This document shows, one piece after another, positions 47,119 through 58,939 of a DNA stretch of 64,000 nucleotides. Numbering within the stretch: the first letter of the stretch is position 1; each line of letters begins with the position of its first letter. The notes under the pieces are model-generated. The model saw only the letters and a program-made list of their open reading frames with translations, had not been told where the DNA came from and searched no databases. The stretch is from Dromiciops gliroides (taxonomy: Eukaryota; Chordata; Mammalia; Microbiotheria; Microbiotheriidae), in NCBI RefSeq assembly GCF_019393635.1, contig NC_057862.1, positions 679,504,814 through 679,568,813 on the forward strand. The letters run 5' to 3'. The position numbers and the translations under genes were made by a program.

Positions 47119-47284
47119 CTTTCTTTTTTTTTTTTTTTTTTTTTTTTAGTGAGGCAATTGGGGTTAAGTGACTTGCCCAGGGTCACACAGCTAGTAAGTG
47201 TTAAGTGTCTGAGGCCAGATTTGAACTCAGGTCCTCCTGACTCCAGGGCCAGTGCTCTATCCACTGCGCCACCTAGCTGCCCCA
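47119..47284 (-). repeat. Marsupial tRNA/CORE-type SINE with TSD
   Basis: Long T-tail, near-consensus CORE and head, flanked by aatattcctctttc on both sides. One of the better preserved, likely younger copies. Confidence 0.9.
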
Positions 47285-47839
47285 ATATTCCTCTTTCAAA
47301 GAATTACTTGCACACATGATCCAATCAAAATTTAAGTAAAAGTTTTATTATTCAGCACGCAGAGGTATGACCAGTAGAAGATGTCTTAACTTCAACTCCC
47401 CAAACAAATAGGTTTAGTTCCCTGTATATTTCAGAAATGAGGCCTTTATCAGAAACTCTGGCTGTAAAAATTGTTTCCCAGCTTTTTGCCTCCCTTCTAA
47501 TTTTGGCTGCATTGCTTCTGTTTGTATAAAACTTTTTAAATTTAATGTAAACAAAATGATCCATTTTGAATTTCATAATATTCTCTATCTCTTGGTTGGA
47601 CACAAATTCTTCTCTCCATAGATATGAGAGGTAAACTATTCCTTCCTCTCCTAATTTACCTATGGTATCACCCTTTATGTCTAAATCATGTACCCATTTT
47701 GACCTTATTTTGGTATACAGTGTAAGATGTTGGTCTATGCCTAATTTCTGCCATACTAACTTCCAGTTGTCCGAGCAGTTTTTGTCAAATACTGAGTTCC
47801 TATCTCAGAAGCTGGAATCTTTGGGTTTATCAAACAGTA

Positions 47840-48260
47840 GAAAGACCAATATTATGAAATCCTCATTCACCGGATTGCTCAGTGTCCTAGAGCCGCCGGC
47901 CTTCTTGCTGCTCTTCACACAAGACGTGCCATCCCATGTTCTGAGCATTTACCCTGCTGTCACCCAAGCCTGGATTGCTCTCCCTCCTCATTTCTGCCTC
48001 CTGATTTCCCTGGCCTCCTGCACATTTCAGCTCAACGCCTATCTCTGCAAGAAGTCTTTCCCAGTTCCCCTCAACCTTAGTGGCATCCCTCCAATTGTCC
48101 ACACATGTGTGTGTATGCACACACGTGTGTATATCATGTATGTTATGTGGGTGTGGGTGTTTGTATCTTGTCACATCTAAGAGTGAGCTCTTTGAGGATA
48201 GTTTTAGCCTTTCTTTGTACTTAGCGGATCAGAAATGCTTGTTGGCTCCTACCTCCTGAG
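47840..48260 (+). repeat. L2 LINE 3' portion
   Basis: Contains acccaagcctggattgctct, ctcaacgcctatctctgcaa and ataagagtgagctctttgag-type wording, with a (TG)n patch at 48100-48160. 48260-49500 holds no identified element; its open frames (for example 49084-49329) are not recognisable. Confidence 0.65.
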
Positions 48261-49505
48261 GAAAAGCCCGCTAAGGGGGAAGGAAAGAGAGCCCTCAGCT
48301 TAGACTTTGGTTTCCTATCCCCTCTTTCTGTCAGCCTTGAAGGGTTCAGAGGATATGAACCTTCCACCAGAATTCCCATCAATGTCCTAGACGCACCTTC
48401 TGATGAGCTGACAGCAGTGTCTACACTGAAAGCCAGGGGCAGACAGACACAGCTTCCCTTCGCTTAAGGGGAATTTCTTGAGGACTCCATGAATAGGAGC
48501 TGTGAGTTAGCCCTTTAAGCTAAGTGCTCTGTAAGCCTGAGCCCACTTTCTCCTGGACTCTGGGTGTTCTTGTGAGAGAAGATGTCATACATTTAACTTT
48601 CCAGCTAACTCTCCACTTTCCATCAGTCACTTTGCTTGGTTTTGATGAATAAAAAACGATGCCTCAATGCTGGATAACCCGTAGTGGCCCTCCCCCCACC
48701 ACCCTTGAGAGCAGGGGTGTTTGTTTGGGGTTTTTGTATCCCTACCACTTAGCACAGTGCCTGACACATATGAAGGTCCTTCCCACAATTTCATACTCTA
48801 TTTTTGTCTCTGGAAGACTTTTTCTCTCATGTTTGGGGCCCAGTCCCTCTAAACCAATCCCTCTGGCTTCTGGTCTAAATTGGCACCCAAGTATTCTCCT
48901 CCATTAATCAGCTTCTTCACTGTCTAAGCCTGTCTTCCTAGTGTAATGGATGGATTCCAATCAACTCTTCAGACACAATCCCTTGCGGGGTTTGGGGTAG
49001 GGAAGAAACATGTGTTCAGGGGTCCACTGAGGATGTTTCCCTTCTTTTTGAACTGAGCCGGCTTATCCTTTTGTCAGGTATATTTGTTCCTCCATTTGTT
49101 TTGCCCAATGCATTGTCAGGACACCAAGAGTCTGTCCAGTCCTCCATCTGCACAGCCCTTTGGATTTTTAGGAGATCTATTGGGGAAATATAAAGGATTG
49201 AATTTTCTTCTGAAGGGCTTCATGGAGGAATTTCTACCGAAGACCAATCAATTTTTCTCAGCCAGAGATGAGGGAGAAATTTCCAATATATCCCTGGTTC
49301 CAAATCCCTACTTGGAGCTCTCATCTTGATAGGTTCTAAAAACTCATCAAGGAATAAAGTTTTTCTCTGAGAGGAGAAGCTCAGATTTTCCTTTTGACTA
49401 CATTTCTCACTTTTGTGAGTTCTTCATTTAATTTCAGTTTTTCTAATTTTGTTTTCTTTATAGTTGCTTCCATTGGGCCAGGCTCCTTATAAATACTAGG
49501 TATAG

Positions 49506-49670
49506 GGGCAGCTAGATGGCACAGTGGATAGAGCACTGGTACTGGAGTCAGGAGTACCTGAGTTCAAATCCGGCCTCAGACACTTAATACTTAACTAGCT
49601 GTGTGACCCTGGGCAAATCACTTAACCCCAATTGCCTCACTAAAAAACAAAAAACAACAAAAAAAAATAC
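49506..49670 (+). repeat. Marsupial tRNA/CORE-type SINE with TSD
   Basis: Head ggggcagctagatggcacag, CORE, A-rich tail; target duplication aaatactaggtata on both sides. A purine-rich (GACAGA)n tract follows at 49785-49920. Confidence 0.9.
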
Positions 49671-50213
49671 TAGGTATAGTAACTTAAGATAAGCCTTCCA
49701 AAATGCCCCTTGGTTTTTGAATTTGCATAACGTTGTATGGGGCTGGGGGAAGGGGTGATTAAATAACTAAATGGATAAACCAATGGAGAGAGACAGGCAG
49801 CCAGACACAGAAACAGATAGACAGAGAAAGAGGTAGAGGAGAGACAGAGACAGAGAAAGACAGAGACAGACACAAACACATATAGACAGACACAGAGATA
49901 GAAAGAGAGAGAGAGAGAGATGATATGTGAGGAAATGGATAATGGTCTCCTCTCAATAAGGATGTAACTGTCACCATTCAAATTACACTCCTCTGGACCT
50001 GTTTGAGGACAAAGGTCTCAGTTCCCCTTCCCTCCCCTCCGGCAAACAGATCACACTGTTCAAGTAGCCCTGAGCTGGTCTCCATGAGATCCTCTTCTGG
50101 GCTGTATTCATATAAGAAAAGATTGAAGAAATGTCCCTGTGTCACCTCCCCCATTGTCTGAGAACCCAAAGAATAGTTATGGAAATTAGGGTTAAGAATA
50201 TTGCTCTGTGGGG

Positions 50214-50355
50214 GACAGCTAGGTGGCACAGTGGATAAAGCACTGGCCTTGGATTCAGGAGTACCTGAGTTCAAATCCGGCCTCAGACACTTAATAGCTG
50301 TGTGGCCCTGGGCAAGTCACTTAACCCCCATTGCCCGCAAAAAAAAAAAAAAAAG
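50214..50355 (+). repeat. Marsupial tRNA/CORE-type SINE with TSD
   Basis: Head ggacagctaggtggcacagt to an A-tail. The target duplication gaatattgctctgtgg is visible on both sides. 50360-51475 shows no gene or assigned repeat. Confidence 0.9.
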
Positions 50356-51479
50356 AATATTGCTCTGTGGTTAGCTAGCTTTCCCTAGTAGATTGCAACC
50401 CTTAAGTAATCAGCCAGTGATGAACAAGGGGAGGGTCCATTTGGAGTTAGGGACAAAGGATTAAAAAGGGGCCTTTGAGCCCTCACTCTGCACATGCACT
50501 TGCTGGATGGAGCACTTATTTGCAAGTGTCCATTCTCTTGAGAATGAAAATAAATGGGCCTTTGACACATCACCCCTGAGTTCCAGAGAATTATCATGCA
50601 AAACAAAATCCTTTGTATTTAGGGATGATTAGAATCTCTAGATCAACCAGCTATAGTAGATCTGGTTCCTCCCTGAAGACTATTCATTTCCAGGCATACT
50701 CAATGGGGCACAGCTATATTCCTCTGCTGATATGAAAGATGATTGTGGTGAATTACTAGAGTTCTGGAGTTCAGACTTGTAGGAAGACTAAAGGCAAGCT
50801 TGGGCTTCCACACTAAGTCTCACACCAATAGCTTGATCCCCACCAGGCAGAGGGACACCAGCAGGCCTAAGGAGAACCAAAATGATTCAGGTTAAAGCTT
50901 CTTTGAATTTCTTTGATTATTGGGATAGGGCCCTCCAAGGGGCTGCCATCCTCCTAGGCTAGGTGAGGTGGAGAGACAGTCATCCAAACAGCAACAACAA
51001 TTCTTGTTTAGGAGATTATCCAAGGATGGGGTTGAGTGGACTTCTTTGGACTCTTCCTACTGTACTTGGGAGGTCATTAAGAAAAATGCCAAATAGTCTT
51101 GGTTGGAACTCTGGTGTACAAGGCACTAGAGGAAGACCCTCAAAAGGCTAGTGTTTGACCCTTTCCAGAGAACTTTGTGGAACTGGGGATACAGACTTGT
51201 GTACCAAATGCACCCAATATTTTGCTGAGAACAGAAAATATTTAAGGGATTGGGGGAGAAGAAAGTGTAATAGGTATAAATGTCATCACCATCTAGACCA
51301 AGGAACTCCTTATTATTCTCCCTTGGAATGTTTCAAATACAAGATACTCCAACAATAACTTCTTAATACAGAACTCCCTTGCTATGCAATTATTCCTCAA
51401 TTCAAAATGATTTTTTGGAAAGGGTTTTTGTTTTGCAACGAGAAAATAGCTAGACAGGGGTGGCAGGAAAGTCAATAGT

Positions 51480-51485
51480 CTTTAA
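51480..51485 (-). terminator. NAT8: NAT8 polyadenylation signal
   Basis: ATTAAA on the minus strand about 80 nt after the NAT8 stop codon (51569-51567), a typical spacing for a short 3' UTR. Confidence 0.6.
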
Positions 51486-51566
51486 TAAGCACAGCACATT
51501 GCTACAGACCCCATAAACAAACCCATGAAGGACTGAGAAATGTGGATGGGATGGGGCAAGGGACAG

Positions 51567-52238
51567 TCATGACTGGGAGGAAAAATCACAACGGTAATGC
51601 CAAGTTGGGAAGAAAGCTAACCACCATGCCAAGTGATACCCTGATTCATGGGATTTCCGGAAGTTGAAACTCTCATAAAGTCGTTGAGCTGGGCGATTGG
51701 CATTGCTAGTCTCAAGGATCACTCCATCAAACCCCTGATCCCGGGCAAACTGGAGCACAGTCTGGACCAAGGTCCTGGCCATCCCTTGGCTACGATGCTT
51801 TTTCTTCACAGACAAGCGGCCCAATTCCAGATAGTTCCCTCCTCCGATCAGCTCCTCTGCTGGATGGGCAGCCACAATGCCCACTACCTGATGCTCAGAC
51901 TCTGCCACCCAAAAATTGGAGCCTCTCCCAGTCAGGTAGGATTTCTGGATGTCCAACAGGTCAGTATGCATTGCATTATCTATATACTGTATTACAAAAC
52001 ACCTAAAAGTCATCCACTGGACAGCTAAGATGCCAAAGAAAGACATGAGAGGCAGGATGAGGGAGCCAGAGCCCAAGGCCAGGGCAAAGGGCACTCCCAG
52101 GAGGAGCAGGAATGTTCTTGGCTTCTTCAGCAAAGACCAGAAGTCAGAAGTCATATTCCCCAGCATTCCCTTAGAGAACAATTCCCTCACAGCCTCCCAG
52201 TCATGGTCCTGGTATCTCCTGATGTGGTAGGGAGCCAT
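51567..52238 (-). CDS. NAT8: NAT8-type N-acetyltransferase (camello family)
   Basis: 223 aa in one uninterrupted exon, close to the 227 aa of human NAT8 and sharing its start (MAPYHIRRYQ versus MAPCHIRKYQ). The family uses acetyl-CoA to N-acetylate cysteine S-conjugates (mercapturate pathway) and ER/ERGIC lysines, mostly in kidney and liver. Seen: a hydrophobic membrane segment at about 43-79 (TFLLLLGVPFALALGSGSLI), the conserved YLTGRGSNFWVAESE at 101-115, then GNAT motif A at 144-154 (VKKKHRSQGMA) and LVQTVLQFARDQGF. ATG context cccATGG is good. A putative acceptor TCTCCAG|GAG 21 nt upstream (exon from 52259) fits the family's non-coding first exon. Mammals often carry several NAT8 paralogues, so one-to-one orthology is not shown. 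Confidence 0.95.
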   Translation of the reverse strand: MAPYHIRRYQDHDWEAVRELFSKGMLGNMTSDFWSLLKKPRTFLLLLGVPFALALGSGSLILPLMSFFGILAVQWMTFRCFVIQYIDNAMHTDLLDIQKSYLTGRGSNFWVAESEHQVVGIVAAHPAEELIGGGNYLELGRLSVKKKHRSQGMARTLVQTVLQFARDQGFDGVILETSNANRPAQRLYESFNFRKSHESGYHLAWWLAFFPTWHYRCDFSSQS

Positions 52239-52259
52239 GGGTAGTTCTCTCTCTGTCTC

Positions 52260-52880
52260 CTGGAGACCCCACAGAAAAGATTAGACTGAGCCCTTAGAAC
52301 TCTCTCCTGCCCACCTTAGCTGCACCACTGATCTCCTTGGAGATCACTTCATGCCTTTGGAATTGAAATATACCCTTGTCTGAGTGGGGGAAGACCATCC
52401 CCATTGTGCCCTCTCCCTGCTCCAACCCTCTCTCATACCTTCCAGAGAGCAACTGCCTGGGAACTGAAGGAGAGAAGTCCCATTAGAAGACCTTAGAGAC
52501 TCTTGCCCAGTCCCCTCATCTTCTCTGGGAGGAAAATGGAGCAGAGAAGGTTTATAGAGGATGTCTAGTCCAACCCCTTCACTTTACAGATGAGGAAATT
52601 GAGGCTCATAGAGGTTCATTGACTTCTCCAGGGTCAAAGAGTTTGTGTCAGAGGAAAGATTTGAAGATCTCAGTCTTTCCCACTCCTTGTCTAGCTTTCT
52701 GCTGCTCTAGAGGAAGGACTTCACCAAGGTAAATGGGAGCAGAAGAAAAGGCTAAATAAGCCTAGGAGTCCCCAGGCTAAGGCACCTTAGACTTAGATAA
52801 GAATGATATGCCTTCCTTCCCAATCCAGAGACTCAAGAAGCCCTGGGTTACTAAAGTAGGAAAGCTATGCCCTGGCTCAG
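52260..52880. other. Upstream region of NAT8
   Basis: Probably contains the NAT8 5' non-coding exon and promoter, but I cannot place them. 52560-52700 is a MIR/THER-like fragment (cagatgaggaaattgaggct). Confidence 0.4.
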
Positions 52881-52887
52881 CACTTTC

Positions 52888-52937
52888 TCCCTTCTCTTCT
52901 CTCTCTTTCATCCCTCCCTTCTCTGTCTGTCTGTTTC

Positions 52938-52980
<43 letters not shown>

Positions 52981-53720
52981 GTGTCTCTCTGTCTCTCTGT
53001 CTCTGCCTCTCTCTCTGCCTCTCTCTGTCTCTCCCCCTCTCTCTTTCCCTCTCTTCCTTCCTCCCACCCTTCCTCCCTCTCTCTGTCTCTCTCTGTCTCT
53101 GTCTATTTCTCCCTCTCTCTCCCTTTCTCCCTCCGTCCCATCCTCCCCCCCTCTCTATCTCTCTCTCCCTTCCTCCCTCTCTCTCTGCCTCTCTCTACCT
53201 CTCTGTCTCTCTCTTCCTTTCTCCCCCCTCTCTTTCTGTTTCTCCATCTTTCTGTCTCATCCTCCTTCCCCCTCCGTTTCTCCATCTCTCTCTCCTTCCC
53301 TCCCCTGTCCCTCTCTCTCCCTCTCTTCCCCCTCCCCTTTTCTCTATCTCTTTGTCTGTTTCTCTCTCTCCCTCCCTCCCCTCTCTCTCTCCTTCCCTTC
53401 TCTCTTTCTGTCCCCATCTCTCTGTCTCTCCCTCCCCTTCCTCATATTTCCCTCCCTCTCCCTCCCTTTCCCTCCCTCCTCTCCCTCCCTCTTCCTCCCC
53501 CCTTTCTCTCCCTCTCCTCCTCTCTCCTCTCTGTGTCTGTTTCTCTGTCTCTGTCTCTGTCTCCCTTCCTCCCTGCTTCCCTCCCCTACCCCTTCTTTCC
53601 CTCTCTCTCCCTCCTGTCTCTGTCTCCATCTCTCTTGTGTCTCCTTCCCTCCCCCTCTCGCTATCTCTGTTTCTCTGTCTCTCTCTGTGTCTCTGTCTCT
53701 CTTTCTCCTCACCCCATCCT
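52888..53720. repeat. Polypyrimidine tract of about 0.8 kb
   Basis: Almost pure C/T on plus for over 800 bp: (TCTG)n at 52925-52980, then CTCTCTGTCTC and CCTTCCCTC units. Open frames of over 300 codons on plus and 100-144 on minus follow from the lack of stops in such sequence and are not genes. It lies about 650 bp upstream of the NAT8 ATG. Confidence 0.95.
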
Positions 53721-55150
53721 TACCTTCCGTACTTCTAGGCTCCTGTGGTTTAATGCCAGTCCTCTTGCTTCCTTAAATCTGTGACTACTCTGCTCCAAAC
53801 TCTCCGCCCTCTCCTATGAAAGGCAACATTCTATGACTCAAACATCACGTGTCCTACCAAAAGGACAAGTCCCCACCCCCCAGCCCTTTTAAACTAACAG
53901 CAGCTTGCCAATTGAGAAATCCAAGGTTTCAACTTTCATTCTGGTCTCTGGCTCCTCCCCACTCTTTAGCAGATGTAATCTGAGGACATAACAGGATACC
54001 TAATAGCCTCAAATGTGAAGACCAGATTGGCCCAGAGCTGCTAATTTTGAAGTTTCGGTCCCCTTCTCTTGTTCTCAGTCTAAAAGGAGAGAGTTGTCAT
54101 TCCCAGTTATCAGGGTCGGGGGCAGTGAGAAGGTTAGAACATGTAGAAGCAGCTTAACTCTACAGATGGAGCAAAAGGAAACCTTCATTTCTTCAATCCC
54201 TGGATTCCCCTTTTCCCTCTGCCATAGCCCTTCATGCATTAGCACCCACGCCTAAAGAAGAGTGGAAAGGACAGGAAGAAAGAAGATTATAGTATCAAAG
54301 AATCCTAGATTTCTAACCAGGAGGGACCTCAGAGGCCATCTGGTCCTACACTTTTATTTGACAGATGGGGGAACTGAGGGCTTGCCCCAAATCACACAGA
54401 TAGTGTTCGAGAGATGACTTGAACCCAGTTCCTTTGACTCAGAAACACTGCTACTTCCACCCACCCAGTCAATCAATCAATAAAAATTTATTAAGCATCT
54501 ATTATGTGGCAGACATTGTGCTAAATGCTGAGCAGAAATAGGAAATGCCTACACATTATAACTTGAGTATGTTGCTTGTTCAGGTGTACCTGAGTCCAGG
54601 AACTCAAAGACTGTCTGCCTATCTTGCTTTGGGTTTCCTGGTGACTGAACAGTCAGCCTGAGATGGATGCTCCTTGACCCTGTGAATTCAAGAGGGTTGG
54701 GAGCTTCTGTCTTTTGTGTGGAGGAAATGAAGAAATTTCCTAGACCTGATCTCCATTGTTGATCAAGTACATTTTTATTCTCTTTTTAAAACAGGAACCC
54801 AACCTAAACTGTAAGTGATTTTCCAGGATGGGGATATAAAGTCCCAAAGATTTTGAGAGGAAGAGCCTAACTTATCCCTTTCCCCCTTGTTAGAAAAAAC
54901 TAACCAGGCACAGGCATGGATCTGATTATGTGGGTCCAGAACTAGGGCCCTCCATCCTAGACAAGAGGAGAGTTGTCCCAGTTACCTGGGCCCAGTAGTG
55001 GCTCTCTATTGCTACACTTGTACAATGTGACAATGGATGCAGTTCCTCATCCCCCACTCCTCCCTCCCCCCAACCCGTCCAGGTCAGCTTCATATGTGCC
55101 TTCATCCATAGCAGGTACTATAGAGCTCTTAGAAATTGGTCAGGCATGGA
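53721..55150. other. Intergenic stretch, no gene seen
   Basis: 54295-54460 is MIR/THER-like (gggacctcagaggccatctg). 54470-54560 is the 'aaatttattaagcatctatt' repeat. The rest is unassigned. Confidence 0.5.
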
Positions 55151-55154
55151 AAAC

Positions 55155-55345
55155 AAGGTCATGCACTGCATCCTGAGCCATAGGCCGTTGTCTTGACTTT
55201 TGTCATGCCATGGGACTTGAAAGACTCTGGAAGAGACATTTTGAGGTAGAGAACTTCATGCAGATGTGCCTTACTTCTGCCTCACTTAAATCCAATTCAC
55301 TTGGGGTCAAGACTTTCTCAAGGTAACAACAAGTTAGGAGACATC
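55155..55345 (+). repeat. Marsupial non-LTR repeat, family X, copy 1
   Basis: Shares gcactgcatcctgagccat, ctcacttaaatccaattcac and a similar 3' part with copies at 57470-57665 and 58940-59145. The family is probably an RTE-type 3' end, but I could not assign it firmly. Confidence 0.6.
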
Positions 55346-55379
55346 AAATATTCCATACCATCCTCCTAAATAATTAAGT

Positions 55380-55790
55380 TCATTTGGTCCAATGTTGATT
55401 GGGAGAATGGAAAAACTTGAGGAGGGTGACTGGAATGATGAATTGTGGCAAGACTGACATATAAGGATTGGTTGTAGAAATAGGGAGTGATTAGTCTGAA
55501 AAAGAGAAGTCTTAAGGGAAACACAACAGCTATCCTCAAGGATTTGAATGGGCTGTCATGAGAAAGAGGTATTAGACTTGATCTACTCTTCCCCATATGA
55601 TAAAAATAAGAACAATGGATACATGTTACAAAAACATATCTAGGGTTGATGTCAGGAAATACTTCCTAGTAATGAGAGATGTCCAAAAGTAGAATTAGAT
55701 ACCATAGGGGGCAAGCTCTGCTTCACTCAAAGTCTTCAAGCAGAGATTGTTTATATCCTTGTTAGGTATTGACATGGGGCTTAGGATAAA
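55380..55790 (+). repeat. CR1/L3-type LINE fragment
   Basis: Matches the well-known CR1/L3 3' wording: aaaaagagaagtcttaaggg, tcaaggatttgaatgggctg, gttgatgtcaggaaatactt, cttcaagcagagattgttta. Confidence 0.75.
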
Positions 55791-55794
55791 TCAG

Positions 55795-56826
55795 AATAAG
55801 TTTCTCCTGAGAGAAGAAGAACCAAAGATGACCAAATTACAGGACAGAGATATTGAGGAATCAAGGAATCATTAATGTTCAAACTGATCAACTAGATATC
55901 CAAACAGACACACCTAAGAAGTAAGAGGATATAAAATTCTATAGGAGGAAAGTCAGTTAGGTATGGCTACTACCTGATGGGACCTAGGAGACAGAGATAA
56001 CTCCAAGGGTCAGGACCATCGTTTCAAAAAAATCCCCCTCCACTCTCAGGAATATGACAAGCATCCAAGCTTTCCACATTCCAACCCAAAAGGGAACTTT
56101 CCAGTTTTCAAGTGGACACCCTATCTATCCTCTATAAAAACTTTTGCCTTCCTTCTGTTCTGGGAGGATAATGTTTCTAAGCTCTCCTCTCTTTGTGACT
56201 GTCATGGGATAAATAGGTGGTGGGGGTCCTTAGGTATTCCTCTTTAAAGTTAGACCCTCTCTCACATAATTCAATTAGAATAAAGTAAGTCTTTTATTTA
56301 GGTGTTAGAGAAAGGAACCAAGAGAGAAGTCAAAGACATCTCTCAAGGGGAGATGTTTTAGAGACATGATTCTCTGAGATGCATTTCTCTTCAGCTGGAA
56401 GGGAGGCCAAAGCCTTTATAGAGGATGGATGGTGGCCCAAAAGATGAGGTGACCACCTGACTATGGAAAGTTCCCTTTGGGGATGGGGAAAGCTGGAATG
56501 AGGGGAGATGGTCTTGACTTCTGGAGTTATCTCTATCCTCTGGTGCTGACCAGGCAGCAGCCACACTTAATGGGCTTATCTTCCTTACTTCTCAAGGTAT
56601 CTCTGGCCTTTACCTAGGCCTGTTTAAACTTCAGTAGTCCCAAATTCCTTGATATGTCCCAACCCCATATCAAGATGAAGTCTTCAATTTCCCTCTCAGT
56701 AACCTACCCTAGCACCAAATTTAAAAACAAAAAACCCACAACATTTTAAATCTAATTGGACTGTGTGTGAGAGTGTAGTTCTTTATTGGGGAATACCTAA
56801 GGACCTCCACCTTCCCCCACCCCGAC
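55795..56826 (+). mobile_element. Old LTR split by a second LTR of the same family in opposite orientation
   Basis: Outer LTR (plus): about 55795-56199, resuming at 56744 and ending near 56826 (gaatacctaaggacctccac). Inner LTR (minus): 56200-56743, terminal TGTCATGGG / CCCACAACA in plus reading. Shared parts include agagataactcca, gggaactttcca, cctctataaa (TATA) and a 3' end with cctaaggacc. No clear target duplication of the inner copy was found. Both are solo and decayed. Confidence 0.65.
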
Positions 56827-57469
56827 AGATTGTTGAAAGGGAATTCTTGATCAGGTACAATTTGAACCAGATGGCCTTGAAGGCCCATTCTGGTTCTAAA
56901 ATTCAGTGGCTGGGCCATCATCAGTCATCTTGACATATCTTGCCACCATCCCTCTCTCTTCATGGGGAGTCATACTTATATTTCAAAAATTATCTTGGGA
57001 TTTGGGGATAGAGTTGTTTTCTTCCTATTTATTTATTCTATCGTTTTATTTCAAAAATCTGGAACAATTAATTCTTTTGTCTCCTGTAGTCTCATTTAGT
57101 ATTTCTTGAAACATAGCTCTGGAAATGCAGAATGAACAAAACCATTGGGATTCAAATAGCGTTATTTGACTGTGCTTTTAAACCCAAAAAACTTGCCTCT
57201 CACTGATTGGCTAATAATAGATCCCAGCCCAAGACTCACTTGCTCTTCCTTTAGGTTTTGATGACTCAGAGTGAGTGCAAATACCAATTTTCAATTGTTT
57301 CAATTCTGCCCCAAAACTCTGAGGGTCTTCCCCTCCCAGACTGACTCTTCTGGGAAGAAGCACTATATCATCTTTTGTCTCAATTTTTACCTAACCTTTA
57401 ATCACTGAATGTGTCTTACCTCAGACAAACTGAGACCTGGGAAAGACCTTAGCTTATAAAGGCCAAGGT

Positions 57470-57665
57470 CTCCCATTTCATCCAGGGCTATCGCCAGGCA
57501 TACTGACTTATGTTTTACCACTGGACCCCGATGACTCTCGAGGAGAGAGTGAGGCTGATGACTTTGCCCAACTCTGCCTCACTCAAATCCAAGTCACTTG
57601 CAGGTCAAGACAGAACCTCCCAAAGTCCTCTTTGAGAATGAAGAACAAACAACATTCAGTGACTG
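57470..57665 (+). repeat. Marsupial non-LTR repeat, family X, copy 2
   Basis: Contains ctcactcaaatccaagtcac and ctctttgagaatgaagaaca, matching the other two copies. The flanking 56830-57470 and 57665-58398 show no identified element or gene. Confidence 0.6.
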
Positions 57666-58398
57666 TGATATGCTGTTACTTTCTCTTGTCATAAATTAAC
57701 TCTGAATGTCTCTTTAACTTCCACTTTCCCTGTAATCAGCCAAAGGTGGAGAAACTCTATACAGTCAGCTAAAACAAGACCTAAGGTTGACTGTGGCTCA
57801 GATAATGAGCTTCTTATTGCAAAATTCACTTCAATTGAGGAAAGTAGGGAAAACCACCAGGTCATATAGGTAAAGTCCTAAATAATATGCCTTATGAAAA
57901 TCAAGTGGAAGTGACAAATATATTTAAGAAATCGGATTTGGTAGAGAGAGTGGCTGAAGAACTATGGACAGAGGTTTGCACAATTGTACAGAAGACAACA
58001 ACAAAAAAACATTCCAAAAAACAAAGAGCAAGAAGGCAAAATGGTTGTTGGATGAGGCTTTAGAATACCTGAGGAAATAAGGAAAGCAAAGGGTAAAGGA
58101 GAAAAGGCAGAGATATACCCAAGTGAATGAAGAATTTCAGAGAATAGCAAGGAGAGAAAAGAAGATTCTCTTAAATGAGCAATAAAATGAAATTTAAGAA
58201 AAACAATAGGAGGGAATAGATAAGAGATCACAGTCATACCTGTTGTATTTCCAGGAGGAGGGGGTGAGGAGGAAGAGAGAGACAGACATACACAAAGAGA
58301 AAAGGACAGAGGAGAACTGATAGGCTTCAAACCCATTGGTGAATTAGGGGGGGAGGATGGAAAGACTTCCCTCCTGGAGTGGGAAGATAAGAACAATT

Positions 58399-58881
58399 TG
58401 TTCTATCAGCCAAAGACCTACAGGTCCATAAAGGGTCCTGAAGTGAAAAAGAGTCCAATCAGAGATTTAAAAAAATGTTTATTGTCTGAGAAGAAAAACT
58501 TGCAAGGGCGAGCTTGCAAGGGAGCATGGAGAGAAAAGTCTCAGCTGCTCAAAGGAAAGTGGAAAGGAGATGAGATGGGCTTTTGGACAGGATCAGGGGT
58601 TAAGGGAGAAGACATCTGTAGACACAATAAGCCAGACAGTAGGATGCTTGGAAAGTCTGGAGTAAGGTCTTCAGTCTCCAGCTGCTATTAAAGGTTGCCC
58701 CCAAGCTTGTCAAGGCTGGTTCTGTGGTTTCTGGCTGCTAAAGGCACCTCCAAATTTCATTAGAGTTCACTCACAAAGGGGCATGAATATGTAAGTTTTA
58801 GGCTTCAGAAGCCTCTCTGCTTAGCTAGTTATTGTATAACTATGACAGGTGGGCATAGTCATTACAGAGCCCATGTTAACA
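58399..58881 (-). mobile_element. Probable solo LTR
   Basis: On the minus strand it begins TGTTAACATGGGC, has ACAATAAACATTTTTTTAAA near 58470 as an R-region-like signal, and ends GGCTGATAGAACA at 58399. No target duplication seen, so boundaries are tentative. Family not assigned. Confidence 0.45.
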
Positions 58882-58939
58882 GTCCCAATGGCCATGAAGG
58901 TGACTGAAGTAGGTGTGATGGAGTGATCGGGTTTAGTTC

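Larger units (their letters stand above)
46590..47830 (-). mobile_element. L1 LINE 3' end, reversed, with an internal tandem duplication and a SINE
   Basis: Poly-T at 46586 followed by the reversed L1 3' terminus (ctccaattacatgtaaagat; tttgagttccaaatttttct; gaaagaagagtcagaacaaa) and, after the SINE 47119-47283, reversed ORF2 wording (atgaggcctttatcagaaac; ggtatcaccctttatgtcta; catgtacccattttgacctt). An exact 87-bp duplication lies at 46616-46789. Confidence 0.8.

Noticed and set aside
49084-49329. 81-codon plus open frame with gene-like composition
   Set aside because: No domain, no flanking splice or promoter signals that I can support; left as unassigned.
4097-50355. tRNA-like sequences (ggcagctaggtggcgcagtgg...ggttcaaatcc)
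   Set aside because: These are SINE heads with A-tails and target duplications, not functional tRNA genes.
52808-53784. Open frames of 305-322 codons on plus and 96-144 on minus
   Set aside because: They lie in a C/T-only tract that cannot contain most stop codons; residues are Ser/Leu/Pro or Arg/Glu/Gly only, with overlapping frames on both strands.
57962-58396. 144-codon minus open frame
   Set aside because: Pyrimidine-rich region with low-complexity Ser/Leu/Pro content and no family resemblance.
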